The position numbers and the translations under genes were made by a program. From NCBI RefSeq assembly GCF_001457635.1, contig NZ_LN831051.1, positions 992,001-1,056,000 of the forward strand: a stretch of 64,000 bases of DNA, in the 5' to 3' direction. Position 1 is the stretch's first letter. Each line of letters begins with the position of its first letter. Shown one piece after another: positions 19,824 to 32,141 of this stretch. Under the pieces are notes generated by a model. It searched no databases. It worked only from the letters and a program-made list of their open reading frames with translations, and had not been told where the DNA came from. This DNA is from Streptococcus pneumoniae. Lineage in GTDB: Bacteria > Bacillota > Bacilli > Lactobacillales > Streptococcaceae.

Positions 19824-20921
19824 ATGACCATCACAGGTATTATCGCGGAGTTCAATCCTTTTCATAATGGCCATAAATACCTGCTGGATCAGGCAGAGGG
19901 ACTGAAAATTGTTGCCATGTCAGGGAATTTCATGCAGCGTGGAGAGCCTGCTATTGTGGATAAGTGGACAAGGGCCCAGATGGCGCTGGAAAATGGCGCA
20001 GACTTGGTAGTGGAATTGCCCTTTTTAGTCAGTGTTCAGGCAGCTGATTTCTTTGGTCAAGGAGCTGTGGATATCTTGGATCGCTTGGGCATTGATAGTC
20101 TAGTTTTTGGGACAGAGGAAGTTCGAGATTATCAGAAAATCGCTGACTTATACACAGAGAAAGGTGCTGAGATGGAGAAATTTGTGGAAAATCTGCCTGA
20201 TTCCCTTTCCTATCCCCAGAAAACCCAATCTATGTGGAAGGAATTTGCTGGTCTTGATTTTTCAGGTAATACCCCCAATCATGTTCTTGCTCTGGCCTAT
20301 GCAAAGGCGGTTGCAGGACGAAATATCAAGCTGCATCCGATTCAGCGTCAGGGGGCAGGTTACCATTCTGTGAATAAAGATGTGGACTTTGCCTCGGCGA
20401 CAGCCCTCCGTCAACATCAGAAGGACCAAGATTTCTTAGAACGCTTTATGCCTTCTGTTGCCCTATTTGAGCAGGCCAGTAAGGTGATCTGGGAAGACTA
20501 TTTTCCCTTGCTCCGCTATCAAATCTTGTCAAATCCCGACCTAACCACCATCTATCAGGTCAATCAAGAAATGGCTGTGCGCATTAAAGAAGCTATTAAA
20601 ACAGCCCAGTCTGTAGAAGAGTTGGTCGAGGCGGTTGCGACCAAACGTTACACCAAGGCGCGTGTCAGACGCCTATTGACCTATATTTTGGTGCAGGCTA
20701 GAGAAAATGTCTTGCCAGAAGCCATTCATGTCCTTGGATTTACTGAAAAAGGCAGGCAACATCTCAAGTCTCTGAAAGGACAGGTCAATCTAGTCAGCCG
20801 AATTGGCAAAGAACCTTGGGATGCTATGACCCAAAAAGCAGACCAGATTTACCAACTAGGAAAGCCAAGTATAGCAGAGCAAAATTTTGGAAGAGTGCCG
20901 ATTAGAATAGAAACAAACTAA
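19824..20921 (+). CDS. tmcAL: tRNA(Met) cytidine acetate ligase TmcAL
   Basis: 365 aa nucleotidyltransferase (YlbM family) that makes N4-acetylcytidine at the wobble position of elongator tRNA-Met from acetate and ATP. The HxGH-type site appears at the start as [12 protein letters not shown] (about residues 10-21), followed by [11 protein letters not shown] and VELPF. Nine bases separate it from the methyltransferase, so the two are probably co-transcribed. A terminator follows. Confidence 0.93.
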   Translation: MTITGIIAEFNPFHNGHKYLLDQAEGLKIVAMSGNFMQRGEPAIVDKWTRAQMALENGADLVVELPFLVSVQAADFFGQGAVDILDRLGIDSLVFGTEEVRDYQKIADLYTEKGAEMEKFVENLPDSLSYPQKTQSMWKEFAGLDFSGNTPNHVLALAYAKAVAGRNIKLHPIQRQGAGYHSVNKDVDFASATALRQHQKDQDFLERFMPSVALFEQASKVIWEDYFPLLRYQILSNPDLTTIYQVNQEMAVRIKEAIKTAQSVEELVEAVATKRYTKARVRRLLTYILVQARENVLPEAIHVLGFTEKGRQHLKSLKGQVNLVSRIGKEPWDAMTQKADQIYQLGKPSIAEQNFGRVPIRIETN

Positions 20922-20945
20922 GTCTACTGAAAGGTAGGCTTTTTC
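20920..20945 (+). terminator. Terminator after tmcAL
   Basis: AAGTCTAC pairs with GTAGGCTT around TGAAAG and is followed by TTTT. Confidence 0.7.
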
Positions 20946-21034
20946 TCAAGTCTCTACTAAACTACTATTTCTAAAAAACAAGTTTATTTTGGCAAATGTG
21001 TTCCAAATTCCCCAAAACATATTCTATTTTAGGT

Positions 21035-21063
21035 TTGTGAAAATCACTTTTTTATGGTAGAAT
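21035..21063 (+). promoter_or_regulatory. Promoter of rny
   Basis: TTGTGA, 17-base spacer, TAGAAT, with TG-extension (TGGTAGAAT), about 50 bases before the rny ATG. Confidence 0.7.
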
Positions 21064-21111
21064 GTAAAAGAATGTATGTCATTCGGAATAACAATAAAAT
21101 GAGGTAAAAAC

Positions 21112-22725
21112 ATGGAGATCATGTCGCTTGCGATTGCTGTTTTTGCCGTCATCATTGGTTTAGTCATTGGATATGTCAGCATCTCAGCTAAGATGAAATC
21201 ATCTCAGGAAGCTGCGGAGTTGATGCTTTTAAATGCTGAACAAGAAGCAACTAATTTACGTGGACAAGCTGAGCGTGAAGCGGATTTACTTGTTAATGAA
21301 GCTAAACGTGAAAGCAAGTCTCTTAAAAAAGAAGCACTATTGGAGGCCAAAGAAGAAGCCAGAAAATACCGTGAAGAAGTGGACGCTGAATTCAAATCAG
21401 AACGTCAAGAACTCAAACAAATCGAAAGTCGTTTGACAGAGAGAGCTACTAGCCTTGACCGTAAGGACGACAATTTGACGAGTAAAGAACAAACACTTGA
21501 ACAAAAAGAACAAAGTATTTCTGATAGAGCGAAAAACCTTGATGCGCGTGAAGAGCAATTAGAGGAAGTCGAAAGACAAAAAGAAGCAGAACTAGAGCGT
21601 ATTGGTGCTCTGTCTCAGGCAGAAGCACGAGATATTATCTTGGCTCAGACAGAGGAAAACTTGACCAGGGAGATTGCCAGTCGCATTCGCGAAGCTGAGC
21701 AAGAGGTCAAGGAACGTTCTGACAAAATGGCCAAGGACATCTTGGTTCAAGCTATGCAACGTATCGCTGGTGAATATGTAGCGGAGTCAACAAACTCAAC
21801 AGTTCATCTGCCAGACGATACTATGAAGGGACGCATTATTGGTCGTGAAGGTCGTAACATTCGTACCTTTGAAAGTTTGACAGGGGTCGATGTGATTATC
21901 GACGATACACCAGAAGTGGTGACCTTGTCAGGATTTGATCCGATTCGTCGTGAGATTGCCCGTATGACTATGGAAATGTTGCTCAAAGATGGTCGTATAC
22001 ATCCAGCTCGTATCGAAGAGTTGGTTGAGAAAAACCGTCAAGAGATTGACAATAAGATTCGTGAATACGGTGAGGCTGCTGCCTATGAAATTGGTGCGCC
22101 AAACCTTCATCCAGACTTGATGAAGATTATGGGACGTTTGCAGTTCCGTACTTCATATGGACAAAATGTTTTGCGCCATTCGATTGAGGTTGCTAAGTTG
22201 GCTGGTATCATGGCGAGCGAACTTGGTGAAAATGCGGCTCTTGCCCGTCGTGCTGGATTCCTTCACGATATCGGGAAAGCCATTGACCATGAGGTTGAAG
22301 GTAGCCACGTTGAAATCGGTATGGAATTGGCCCGTAAGTACAAGGAACCCCCAGTTGTGGTGAATACGATTGCTAGTCACCACGGAGATGTTGAAGCTGA
22401 GAGCGTGATAGCAGTTATCGTCGCTGCAGCAGATGCCTTGAGCGCAGCCCGTCCAGGTGCTCGTAGTGAGTCTCTTGAAAGCTACATCAAGCGTCTCCAT
22501 GATTTGGAAGAAATTGCTAACGGCTTTGAAGGAGTGCAAACTAGCTTTGCCCTTCAAGCAGGACGTGAAATTCGTATCATGGTCAATCCAGGAAAAATCA
22601 AGGACGACAAAGTCACAATCTTGGCTCACAAAGTTCGTAAGAAAATTGAAAACAATCTCGATTATCCAGGAAATATCAAGGTAACCGTGATTCGCGAGCT
22701 TCGTGCAGTAGATTATGCTAAATAA
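21112..22725 (+). CDS. rny: Ribonuclease Y
   Basis: 537 aa membrane-anchored endoribonuclease that starts mRNA decay. One N-terminal transmembrane helix (residues about 3-25) is followed by a long charged coiled coil (30-205), a KH domain with [11 protein letters not shown] from residue 240, and an HD domain with catalytic HD at 385-386 (LHDIGKAID). Length matches the family. It has its own promoter and terminator, so it forms a single-gene unit. Confidence 0.97.
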   Translation: MEIMSLAIAVFAVIIGLVIGYVSISAKMKSSQEAAELMLLNAEQEATNLRGQAEREADLLVNEAKRESKSLKKEALLEAKEEARKYREEVDAEFKSERQELKQIESRLTERATSLDRKDDNLTSKEQTLEQKEQSISDRAKNLDAREEQLEEVERQKEAELERIGALSQAEARDIILAQTEENLTREIASRIREAEQEVKERSDKMAKDILVQAMQRIAGEYVAESTNSTVHLPDDTMKGRIIGREGRNIRTFESLTGVDVIIDDTPEVVTLSGFDPIRREIARMTMEMLLKDGRIHPARIEELVEKNRQEIDNKIREYGEAAAYEIGAPNLHPDLMKIMGRLQFRTSYGQNVLRHSIEVAKLAGIMASELGENAALARRAGFLHDIGKAIDHEVEGSHVEIGMELARKYKEPPVVVNTIASHHGDVEAESVIAVIVAAADALSAARPGARSESLESYIKRLHDLEEIANGFEGVQTSFALQAGREIRIMVNPGKIKDDKVTILAHKVRKKIENNLDYPGNIKVTVIRELRAVDYAK

Positions 22726-22732
22726 ATAAGAA

Positions 22733-22761
22733 AGAGCAGTTGAAAAATTACTGCTTTTTTG
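22733..22761 (+). terminator. Terminator after rny
   Basis: AGCAGT/ACTGCT stem extended by flanking A and T residues, with a T-run. Confidence 0.75.
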
Positions 22762-22839
22762 TTACACTAGATAGAAAGACTGTAAAGGATAATCTGGCTT
22801 TTTGCCATTATTCTAGAGAAATGTTATTTCACAGATTGA

Positions 22840-23481
<642 letters not shown>

Positions 23482-23505
23482 AATTTAGAAAATAGGTACA
23501 AGCAA

Positions 23506-23820
23506 ATGATGTTAAAACCCTCTATTGATACCTTGCTCGACAAGGTTCCTTCAAAATATTCACTCGTAATCTTGGAAGCAAAACGTGCCCACGAATTGGA
23601 AGCAGGTGCCCCAGCAACTCAAGGTTTCAAGTCTGAAAAATCAACTCTTCGCGCTTTAGAAGAAATCGAATCAGGAAACGTTACAATTCACCAAGATCCA
23701 GAAGGAAAACGTGAAGCAGTGCGTCGCCGTATCGAAGAAGAAAAACGCCGCAAAGAAGAAGAAGAAAAGAAAATCAAAGAGCAAATTGCTAAAGAAAAAG
23801 AAGATGGTGAAAAAATTTAA
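23506..23820 (+). CDS. rpoZ: RNA polymerase omega subunit
   Basis: 104 aa. The start [21 protein letters not shown] and [12 protein letters not shown] are typical of omega, which helps assemble the beta' subunit. The last 30 residues are an alternating Glu/Lys run ([19 protein letters not shown]). It follows gmk after 24 bases. Translation could start at either of two adjacent ATG codons. Confidence 0.95.
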   Translation: MMLKPSIDTLLDKVPSKYSLVILEAKRAHELEAGAPATQGFKSEKSTLRALEEIESGNVTIHQDPEGKREAVRRRIEEEKRRKEEEEKKIKEQIAKEKEDGEKI

Positions 23821-23885
23821 GGTTGGGGGGACTCAATCTTATTTTTTCTATTGCAAGAATGTACTGACAAGGAGGAGGTGAGAAG

Positions 23886-26282
23886 ATGGCCCTAGCTAAG
23901 ATTATCGTAGATGTGCCCTTGATGCAGACGGACCAGCCCTATAGTTACAGGATTCCGGAGGAATTTGAGGGAATGCTGGAAGTTGGGATGCGGGTTCATG
24001 TGCCTTTTGGTAAGGGTAATCGCCTGATTCAAGGGATTGTTCTTGGTTTGGAGTCCCAATCAGATGGAGAAGAGATGGAGCAAGATTTAAAAGATATTGC
24101 AGAGGTGCTGGATTTTTCTCCTGTTCTCACGCCAGAACAACTCTGGCTGGCTGAGGAGTTACGCAAATCTGTCTTCTCCTACAAAATTTCTATCCTCAAG
24201 GCCATGCTTCCAGGATTTCTGAATTCTAGCTATGACAAGATTCTCTATCCTCTGGAAGGCTTGAGTCAGGAAGAACGAGTACGCCTGTTTGGTTCAGAAG
24301 ATTCGCTAGCCTTTTCTTCACTAGACCTTGCCAAGCAAGCTGAAATGATGCGTTTGACTAGAAAAGGCCTGCTTGGTCTGGAATATCAGGCAGTCGATCA
24401 AAAGAAGGTCAAGACCCAGTCTTGGTATGAGGTTGACCATGCCCAATTAGAAGGTGTTGAGATTTCTACACGTGCCAAGAAAAAGTTGGAACTGAGAGAT
24501 TATCTGCTGTCTCATCCAGAGAGCGCTTCCTTGGCTAGCTTGTTAGAGTCCTACTCGCGAGAGCAAGTCAACTTCTTTGTGGATCAAGGTGCTGTTACCA
24601 TAGTCCAAAAGGAAGTTCAACGCTCGGCTGCTTATTTTGAAGGAATTGAAGCAAGTAGACCTTTGGAGTTAAATCCAGAACAAAGACAGGCGCATGATGC
24701 GGTTGTGAGTTCTATTGGCAGTTCTCAACCTCCCTTTCTACTTCAAGGGATTACAGGAAGTGGGAAGACCGAGGTTTACTTGCAGATTATCCAAGGTGCC
24801 CTGGATAAGGGCAAGACAGCTATTTTGCTGGTACCTGAGATTTCCTTGACTCCTCAAATGACCGAGCGTTTTATAGCACGCTTTGGGGACAAGGTAGCCA
24901 TTCTTCACTCAGGATTATCCAATGGTGAAAAGTATGATGAATGGCGCAAGGTGGAGCGTGGCGATGCCCAAGTTGTTGTTGGTGCCAGATCTGCTATCTT
25001 TGCTCCTCTGAAAAATCTGGGTGTCATGATTATTGATGAAGAGCATGAAGCGGCTTATAAGCAGGACAGCAATCCCCGTTACCATGCCAGAGAGGTAGCT
25101 ATTTTACGGGCTCAGTATAATCAAGCAACTCTGGTACTTGGATCTGCAACGCCGAGCTTAGAGAGCCGGGCGCGTGCTGGCAAAGGCGTCTATCAACACT
25201 TACGTCTAACCCAACGTGCCAATCCTTTGGCTACAATCCCTGAGGTTCAAGTGATTGACTTTCGAGACTATATCGGACAAAATGAGACGTCAAACTTTAC
25301 GCCTCCTTTGCTAGAGGCTATCCAAGACCGTCTGGTTAAAAAAGAGCAGGTGGTTCTCATGCTCAATCGCCGTGGTTATTCTAGTTTTGTCATGTGTCGG
25401 GAGTGTGGGACGGTGGATACTTGTCCCAACTGCGATATTTCTCTGACCTTGCATATGGATACCAAGACTATGAACTGCCATTATTGTGGTTTCTCGAAGG
25501 ATATTCCTCAGGTCTGTCCTAACTGTAAGAGCCGCAGTATTCGTTACTATGGGACGGGAACTCAGAAGGCTTATGATGAGCTAGCAGAACTCTTTCCCCA
25601 AGCTCGCATTCTGAGGATGGATGTGGATACGACTCGAAAGAAAGGCAGTCACCAAGCCTTGCTTGACCAGTTTGGGCGAGGGGAAGCGGATATTTTACTT
25701 GGTACTCAGATGATTGCAAAGGGTTTGGATTTTCCCAATGTTACCCTAGTCGGAGTTCTAAATGCGGATACGGCCTTGAATCTGCCTGATTTCCGTTCTT
25801 CTGAGAGAACCTTCCAGCTCTTGACTCAGGTGGCAGGTCGAGCAGGTCGGGCTGAAAAAGCAGGTCAAGTCTTGATACAGTCCTACAATCCGCAGCACTA
25901 TGCTATTCGATTTGCCAAGGATCAAGATTACGAAGGTTTTTATGCCTATGAAATGGGAATCAGACGACAACTCGGCTATCCACCTTACTATTTCACGATT
26001 GGTATTACCCTTTCTCACAAGAAAGAAGAAGAGGTTTTCAAACGTGCCTATGAAGTCATGAACATTTTGCGGTCAGGCTTGTCAGAGACCAGTCCCATTC
26101 TGGGGCCAACGCCAAAACCGATTGCCCGTACCCACAACCTCTATCATTACCAGATTTTAATTAAATACCGTTTAGAGGATGAGCTGGGGCCGACCCTCAA
26201 CCAGGTTTTAGCCTTGACTCAAGAACGGGAAAATAGTGAGCTCCGTCTCAGCATTGACCATGAGCCGCAGCAATTTTTATAA
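23886..26282 (+). CDS. priA: Primosomal protein N' (PriA helicase)
   Basis: 798 aa replication-restart helicase. The N-terminal DNA-binding region is followed by the helicase core with Walker A (GITGSGKTEVYL), Walker B as DEEH, and a cysteine-rich zinc-binding insert (CRECGTVDTCPNC ... CHYCG ... CPNC). All paired cysteines are present. A strong AGGAGGTGAG ribosome site lies upstream. It is followed after 12 bases by fmt, a conserved order. Confidence 0.96.
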   Translation: MALAKIIVDVPLMQTDQPYSYRIPEEFEGMLEVGMRVHVPFGKGNRLIQGIVLGLESQSDGEEMEQDLKDIAEVLDFSPVLTPEQLWLAEELRKSVFSYKISILKAMLPGFLNSSYDKILYPLEGLSQEERVRLFGSEDSLAFSSLDLAKQAEMMRLTRKGLLGLEYQAVDQKKVKTQSWYEVDHAQLEGVEISTRAKKKLELRDYLLSHPESASLASLLESYSREQVNFFVDQGAVTIVQKEVQRSAAYFEGIEASRPLELNPEQRQAHDAVVSSIGSSQPPFLLQGITGSGKTEVYLQIIQGALDKGKTAILLVPEISLTPQMTERFIARFGDKVAILHSGLSNGEKYDEWRKVERGDAQVVVGARSAIFAPLKNLGVMIIDEEHEAAYKQDSNPRYHAREVAILRAQYNQATLVLGSATPSLESRARAGKGVYQHLRLTQRANPLATIPEVQVIDFRDYIGQNETSNFTPPLLEAIQDRLVKKEQVVLMLNRRGYSSFVMCRECGTVDTCPNCDISLTLHMDTKTMNCHYCGFSKDIPQVCPNCKSRSIRYYGTGTQKAYDELAELFPQARILRMDVDTTRKKGSHQALLDQFGRGEADILLGTQMIAKGLDFPNVTLVGVLNADTALNLPDFRSSERTFQLLTQVAGRAGRAEKAGQVLIQSYNPQHYAIRFAKDQDYEGFYAYEMGIRRQLGYPPYYFTIGITLSHKKEEEVFKRAYEVMNILRSGLSETSPILGPTPKPIARTHNLYHYQILIKYRLEDELGPTLNQVLALTQERENSELRLSIDHEPQQFL

Positions 26283-26294
26283 GAAGGAGAAGAT

Positions 26295-27230
26295 ATGACA
26301 AAACTAATCTTTATGGGGACCCCCGACTTTTCAGCAACAGTCTTAAAAGGACTTTTGACAGATGACCGTTACGAAATTCTAGCCGTTGTGACCCAGCCAG
26401 ACCGTGCTGTTGGTCGTAAAAAAGTTATCCAAGAAACCCCAGTCAAGCAGGCTGCCAAGGAAGCAGGACTATCTATCTACCAACCTGAAAAATTATCTGG
26501 AAGTCCAGAGATGGAAGATCTTATGAAGCTAGGAGCAGATGGAATTGTGACTGCTGCTTTTGGGCAGTTTCTCCCAAGCAAACTCCTTGATAGCATGGAC
26601 TTTGCTGTCAACGTTCATGCCTCCCTCCTTCCTAGACACCGTGGTGGTGCGCCTATCCATTATGCCTTGATTCAAGGGGATGAGGAAGCTGGTGTGACCA
26701 TCATGGAAATGGTTAAGGAAATGGATGCAGGAGATATGATTTCTCGTCGCAGCATTCCGATCACAGATGAGGACAATGTTGGCGCCTTGTTTGAAAAATT
26801 GGCGCTAGTTGGTCGTGATTTGCTTTTGGACACTCTGCCTGCCTATATTGCTGGTGATATCAAACCTGAACCGCAGGATACGAGTCAGGTTACCTTCTCT
26901 CCAAATATAAAGCCAGAGGAAGAAAAACTGGACTGGAACAAAACCAATCGTCAACTCTTTAACCAAATTCGTGGAATGAACCCCTGGCCTGTTGCCCATA
27001 CTTTCCTTAAGGGCGACCGCTTTAAGATTTATGAAGCCCTACCAGTAGAAGGTCAGGGAAATCCAGGTGAGATTCTCTCTATCTGCAAGAAAGAATTGAT
27101 TGTCGCAACGGCTGAAGGGGCTCTATCCCTCAAACAAGTGCAGCCAGCTGGTAAGCCTAAGATGGACATTGCTTCCTTCCTCAACGGAGTTGGACGTACA
27201 TTGACTGTAGGAGAACGATTTGGTGACTAA
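26295..27230 (+). CDS. fmt: Methionyl-tRNA formyltransferase
   Basis: 311 aa enzyme that formylates initiator Met-tRNA. The formyl-THF-binding and catalytic signature [19 protein letters not shown] (about residues 108-126) is intact, and the C-terminal OB-like tRNA-binding domain is complete. The start has AAGGAG. The stop overlaps the beginning of rsmB. Confidence 0.97.
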   Translation: MTKLIFMGTPDFSATVLKGLLTDDRYEILAVVTQPDRAVGRKKVIQETPVKQAAKEAGLSIYQPEKLSGSPEMEDLMKLGADGIVTAAFGQFLPSKLLDSMDFAVNVHASLLPRHRGGAPIHYALIQGDEEAGVTIMEMVKEMDAGDMISRRSIPITDEDNVGALFEKLALVGRDLLLDTLPAYIAGDIKPEPQDTSQVTFSPNIKPEEEKLDWNKTNRQLFNQIRGMNPWPVAHTFLKGDRFKIYEALPVEGQGNPGEILSICKKELIVATAEGALSLKQVQPAGKPKMDIASFLNGVGRTLTVGERFGD

Positions 27231-28536
27231 AGTAGAAACGGCTAGAAGTTTAGCTCTAGCAGTGCTAGAGGATGTTTTTGTGAATCAAGCATATTCAAAT
27301 ATTGCCTTAAATAAACACCTCAAGAGGAGTCAGCTCTCTGCAGCAGACAAGGGCTTAGTGACCGAGCTAGTCTATGGAACGGTAGCCCGTAAACTGACTC
27401 TGGAATGGTACCTATCCCACTTTATCGAAGACAGAGACCAGTTAGACAGCTGGCTCTATGTCCTTCTTCTCATGAGTGCCTACCAACTCCGCTATTTGGA
27501 CAAGATTCCAGATCATGCTGTGGTCAATGAAGCAGTGGAATTGGCTAAACTCCGTAAAAAAGGCAGTGAAAAATTGGTCAACGCTGTCCTTCGCCGTATC
27601 TTGCGTGAAGGCTGGCCAGATATTGCTAGCATCAAGCGAAAAAACAAGCGTGACTCCATTGCCTATTCTCTCCCAGTTTGGCTAGTTGCCAAACTCAAGG
27701 AAGAATACGGAGAGGAGAGAGCAAAAGCCATCTTTGAAAGCCTGTTAGTGCGAAACAAAGCTAGTATTCGTGTAACAGACCTAAGTCGAAAAGAGGAAAT
27801 CCAAGCCTTGTTGGAGGCGAATAATTCCCTTTTAGCAACCACTGGTCTGGTTAAGGAGCAAGGGCATTTTGCAGGGCATAATTTGTTTGCGGATGGAGCC
27901 ATTACCATCCAAGACGAGTCCAGTCAGCTGGTTGCTCCGACGCTTGATTTACAAGGTGATGAGCGAGTGCTTGATGCCTGTGCGGCTCCAGGTGGGAAAA
28001 CAGCCCATATAGCCTCTTATCTTACGACAGGTCAGGTTACTGCTCTGGACTTGTACGACCACAAGTTGGATTTAATTCAAGAAAATGCCCAACGTCTGGG
28101 AGTTGCAGATCGGGTTCAAACTCAAAAATTGGATGCCAGAAAGGTGCATGAGTTTTTTGACCAGGATTCCTTTGATAAGATTTTGGTGGATGCTCCTTGT
28201 TCAGGAATCGGTCTTTTGCGCCGAAAACCAGATATCAAATACAATAAAGAAACGGCAGATTTCGCGTCCTTGCAGGAAATTCAGTTAGAAATATTAGGTA
28301 GTGTTTGTCAAATACTAGGCAAAGGTGGTATAATAACTTATAGCACCTGCACTATCGTCTCAGAGGAGAATTTTCAAGTCGTTAAGGCCTTTTTAGAGAG
28401 TCATCCCGAGTTCGAGCAGGTAAAACTAGAACATGAATGTAAGGATATCATGAAAGACGGCTGTATCCTCATTACACCTGAATTGTATGGAAGTGATGGA
28501 TTCTTCATCAGTCAATTTCGCAAGATATCGGATTAG
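27223..28536 (+). CDS. rsmB: 16S rRNA m5C967 methyltransferase RsmB
   Basis: 437 aa. The N-terminal NusB-like RNA-binding domain (about 1-130) is followed by a Rossmann methyltransferase with SAM site [10 protein letters not shown], the active-site motif [15 protein letters not shown], and the second cysteine in YSTCT. There is no ATG. GTG at 27223 is preferred because TAGGAG lies nine bases upstream, giving the usual N-terminus (M)[14 protein letters not shown] at 27220 is the alternative. The gene overlaps fmt by eight bases. Confidence 0.94.
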   Translation: MTKVETARSLALAVLEDVFVNQAYSNIALNKHLKRSQLSAADKGLVTELVYGTVARKLTLEWYLSHFIEDRDQLDSWLYVLLLMSAYQLRYLDKIPDHAVVNEAVELAKLRKKGSEKLVNAVLRRILREGWPDIASIKRKNKRDSIAYSLPVWLVAKLKEEYGEERAKAIFESLLVRNKASIRVTDLSRKEEIQALLEANNSLLATTGLVKEQGHFAGHNLFADGAITIQDESSQLVAPTLDLQGDERVLDACAAPGGKTAHIASYLTTGQVTALDLYDHKLDLIQENAQRLGVADRVQTQKLDARKVHEFFDQDSFDKILVDAPCSGIGLLRRKPDIKYNKETADFASLQEIQLEILGSVCQILGKGGIITYSTCTIVSEENFQVVKAFLESHPEFEQVKLEHECKDIMKDGCILITPELYGSDGFFISQFRKISD

Positions 28537-28550
28537 GAAGGAACTGACAC

Positions 28551-29291
28551 ATGGAAATTTCATTATTAACAGATGTTGGTCAGAAACGAACAAATAACCA
28601 AGACTATGTCAACCACTATGTCAATAGAGCTGGACGTACCATGATTATTTTAGCTGATGGGATGGGAGGTCATCGCGCAGGGAATATCGCTAGTGAAATG
28701 GCGGTCACAGACCTGGGTGTAGCTTGGGTTGATACTCAGATCGATACAGTCAATGAAGTGCGTGAATGGTTCGCCCATTACCTAGAAATTGAAAATCAAA
28801 AGATTCACCAGCTTGGTCAGGATGAAGCTTACAGAGGCATGGGAACTACTTTGGAAGTCCTTGCTATTATTGATAATCAGGCTATCTATGCTCATATTGG
28901 TGATTCGCGTATCGGCTTGATTCGTGGAGAAGAATACCATCAGTTGACGAGTGATCATTCTTTGGTTAATGAATTGCTCAAGGCTGGTCAATTGACACCA
29001 GAAGAGGCAGAAGCTCATCCGCAAAAAAATATTATCACCCAGTCTATTGGGCAAAAAGATGAAATTCAGCCTGATTTTGGGACAGTTATCCTTGAGTCAG
29101 GTGACTATCTCTTGCTCAATAGTGACGGCTTGACCAACATGATTTCAGGCAGTGAGATTCGTGATATTGTAACCAGTGATATTCCTTTAGCAGATAAAAC
29201 GGAGACACTTGTTCGTTTTGCTAACAATGCAGGAGGTTTAGACAACATTACGGTTGCCCTTGTTTCTATGAACGAGGAGGATGCAGAATGA
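28551..29291 (+). CDS. phpP: PP2C-type Ser/Thr protein phosphatase PhpP
   Basis: 246 aa metal-dependent phosphatase. PP2C motifs are present: [13 protein letters not shown] (metal-binding Asp), [24 protein letters not shown] and DNITVALV. It reverses phosphorylation by StkP and is encoded with it, the two genes overlapping (ATGA). It follows rsmB after 14 bases. The pair controls cell wall growth and division in pneumococci. Confidence 0.96.
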
Positions 29292-31267
29292 TCCAAATCG
29301 GCAAGATTTTTGCCGGACGCTATCGGATTGTCAAACAGATTGGTCGAGGAGGTATGGCGGATGTCTACCTAGCCAAAGACTTAATCTTAGATGGGGAAGA
29401 AGTGGCAGTGAAGGTTCTGAGGACCAACTACCAGACGGACCCGATAGCTGTAGCTCGTTTTCAGCGTGAAGCGAGAGCTATGGCAGATCTAGACCATCCT
29501 CATATCGTTCGGATAACAGATATTGGTGAGGAAGACGGTCAACAGTATCTTGCAATGGAGTATGTTGCTGGACTAGACCTCAAACGCTATATCAAGGAAC
29601 ATTATCCTCTTTCTAATGAAGAAGCAGTCCGTATCATGGGACAAATCCTCCTAGCCATGCGTTTGGCCCATACCAGAGGAATTGTTCACAGGGACTTGAA
29701 ACCTCAAAATATCCTTTTGACACCAGATGGGACTGCAAAGGTCACAGACTTTGGGATTGCTGTAGCCTTTGCAGAGACAAGTCTGACCCAGACTAACTCG
29801 ATGTTGGGCTCAGTTCATTACTTGTCCCCAGAGCAGGCGCGTGGTTCGAAGGCGACTGTGCAGAGTGATATCTATGCTATGGGGATTATTTTCTATGAGA
29901 TGTTGACAGGCCATATCCCTTATGACGGGGATAGCGCGGTGACCATTGCCCTCCAGCATTTCCAGAAACCCCTGCCGTCCGTTATTGCAGAAAATCCATC
30001 TGTACCTCAGGCTTTAGAAAATGTTATTATCAAGGCGACTGCTAAAAAGTTGACCAATCGCTACCGCTCGGTTTCAGAGATGTATGTGGACTTGTCTAGT
30101 AGCTTGTCCTACAATCGTAGAAATGAAAGTAAGTTAATCTTTGATGAAACGAGCAAGGCAGATACCAAGACCTTGCCGAAGGTTTCTCAAAGTACCTTGA
30201 CATCTATTCCTAAGGTTCAAGCGCAGACAGAACACAAATCAATCAAAAACCCAAGCCAGGCTGTGACAGAGGAAACTTACCAACCACAAGCACCGAAAAA
30301 ACATAGATTTAAGATGCGTTACCTGATTTTGTTGGCCAGCCTTGTATTGGTGGCAGCTTCTCTTATTTGGATACTATCCAGAACTCCTGCAACCATTGCC
30401 ATTCCAGATGTGGCAGGTCAGACAGTTGCAGAGGCCAAGGCAACGCTCAAAAAAGCCAATTTTGAGATTGGTGAGGAGAAGACAGAGGCTAGTGAAAAGG
30501 TGGAAGAAGGGCGGATTATCCGTACAGATCCTGGCGCTGGAACTGGTCGAAAAGAAGGAACGAAAATCAATCTGGTTGTCTCATCAGGCAAACAATCCTT
30601 CCAAATTAGTAATTATGTCGGCCGGAAATCTTCTGATGTTATCGCGGAATTAAAAGAGAAAAAAGTTCCGGATAATTTGATTAAAATTGAGGAAGAAGAG
30701 TCGAATGAGAGTGAGGCTGGAACGGTCCTGAAGCAAAGTCTACCAGAAGGTACGACCTATGACTTGAGCAAGGCAACTCAAATTGTTTTGACAGTAGCTA
30801 AAAAAGCTACGACGATTCAATTAGGGAACTATATTGGACGGAACTCTACAGAAGTAATCTCAGAACTCAAGCAGAAGAAGGTTCCTGAGAATTTGATTAA
30901 GATAGAGGAAGAAGAGTCCAGCGAAAGCGAACCAGGAACGATTATGAAACAAAGTCCAGGTGCCGGAACGACTTATGATGTGAGTAAACCTACTCAAATT
31001 GTCTTGACAGTAGCTAAAAAAGTTACAAGTGTTGCCATGCCGAGTTACATTGGTTCCAGCTTGGAGTTTACTAAGAACAATTTGATTCAAATTGTTGGGA
31101 TTAAGGAAGCTAATATAGAAGTTGTAGAAGTGACGACAGCGCCTGCAGGTAGTGCAGAAGGCATGGTTGTTGAACAAAGTCCTAGAGCAGGTGAAAAGGT
31201 AGACCTCAATAAGACTAGAGTCAAGATTTCAATCTACAAACCTAAAACAACTTCAGCTACTCCTTAA
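29288..31267 (+). CDS. stkP: PASTA-domain Ser/Thr protein kinase StkP
   Basis: 659 aa membrane receptor kinase. The cytosolic kinase domain (about 10-275) has [13 protein letters not shown], Lys42 (VAVKVL), HRDLKPQN with catalytic Asp136, and DFG. A juxtamembrane region and one transmembrane helix (about 343-363) follow. Four extracellular PASTA repeats come after it (about 367-435, 436-507, 508-579, 580-655), which sense peptidoglycan. PASTA 2 and 3 are unusually alike (both contain [17 protein letters not shown]), suggesting duplication within the gene. It overlaps phpP by four bases. A terminator follows. Confidence 0.97.
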
Positions 31268-31295
31268 AAGCAGATGGATAATCAAAATGAGTAAT

Positions 31296-31333
31296 CAATC
31301 TTTGTCATGATTTCATGGCAAAGATTTTTTTTG
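31296..31333 (+). terminator. Terminator of the gmk-stkP gene run
   Basis: AATCTTTG...CATGGCAAAGATT stem followed by seven or more T. Confidence 0.8.
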
Positions 31334-31345
31334 AGTCCGGATTTG

Positions 31346-31354
31346 TGATAGAAT
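31346..31354 (+). promoter_or_regulatory. TG-extended -10 promoter of the ThrE-like pair
   Basis: TGATAGAAT, 27 bases before the ATG at 31382, just after the stkP terminator. No convincing -35. Confidence 0.5.
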
Positions 31355-31381
31355 AGAGGGAGTTGATAAAAGGAGGAAAGC

Positions 31382-32140
31382 ATGGAAGAATCAAAAGAAT
31401 TAAATGCCGTCATTGATGTGATTATGCTAGCGGGGACTATTCTCCTTAAAAGTGGCTCAGAAATCCATCGTGTAGAAGATACCATGATTCGAATCGCGCA
31501 TTCGCAGGGGATTGTGGATTGCAATGTCCTTGCCATGCCTGCCGCTATCTTTTTCTCTATTGAAAATACCAATATTTCGCGCATGAAGCGCGTGACCTCC
31601 TCTTCTTATAACATTGAAAAAGTCTGCGATGTGAACCAGATTTCTCGTCAGCTAGTTGGGGGGCAGATTGACTTAGAAACAGCCTTTAAGCAATTGACGG
31701 CCTTGCAAGCTCAACCCCTTCCCTATACTAAGTTGCAGGTAACTCTGGCTGCGACCTTTAGTGCTCCTTTCTTTTCAGTTATGTTTAGCGGAAATATCTA
31801 CGACGCACTTGGGGCAGGAGTGGCGACCTTATTTGGTTTTGCCTTTTCCCTCTATGTGGAAAAATTTATCCGAATTCCCTTTGTGACAGCCTTTGCTGGA
31901 GCCTTTGTCTTTGGGATAATTGCCCAGTTTTGGGCTCGCTACACAGGTTTTCCTTCAACGGCAGATTTGATTATAGCTGGTGCGGTCATGCCGTTTGTAC
32001 CAGGTATTGCCTTGACCAATGCGGTCCGTGATATTATGACCAACCACATAAACTCTGGTATGAGTAAGATGTTTGAATCCCTGCTCATTACCCTCGCTTT
32101 AGGGGCAGGAACTTCTGTCGCCTTGGTATTGATGAACTAA
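31382..32140 (+). CDS. Threonine/serine exporter family protein, N-terminal-half type (YjjP-like)
   Basis: 252 aa. A soluble N-terminal part (GTILLKSGSEIHRVEDTMIRIA) is followed by about five transmembrane helices from residue 115 on. This matches the ThrE/DUF1212 half found in two-gene exporters. The partner half is the next gene, one base away. Together they would form an amino-acid (threonine/serine) or related exporter. The exact substrate is inference. AGGAGG precedes the ATG. Confidence 0.85.
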   Translation: MEESKELNAVIDVIMLAGTILLKSGSEIHRVEDTMIRIAHSQGIVDCNVLAMPAAIFFSIENTNISRMKRVTSSSYNIEKVCDVNQISRQLVGGQIDLETAFKQLTALQAQPLPYTKLQVTLAATFSAPFFSVMFSGNIYDALGAGVATLFGFAFSLYVEKFIRIPFVTAFAGAFVFGIIAQFWARYTGFPSTADLIIAGAVMPFVPGIALTNAVRDIMTNHINSGMSKMFESLLITLALGAGTSVALVLMN

Positions 32141-32141
32141 T

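Noticed and set aside
22153..22629. 158-codon minus-strand ORF inside rny
   Set aside because: It is antisense to the RNase Y HD domain; biased codon use of rny creates the open frame.
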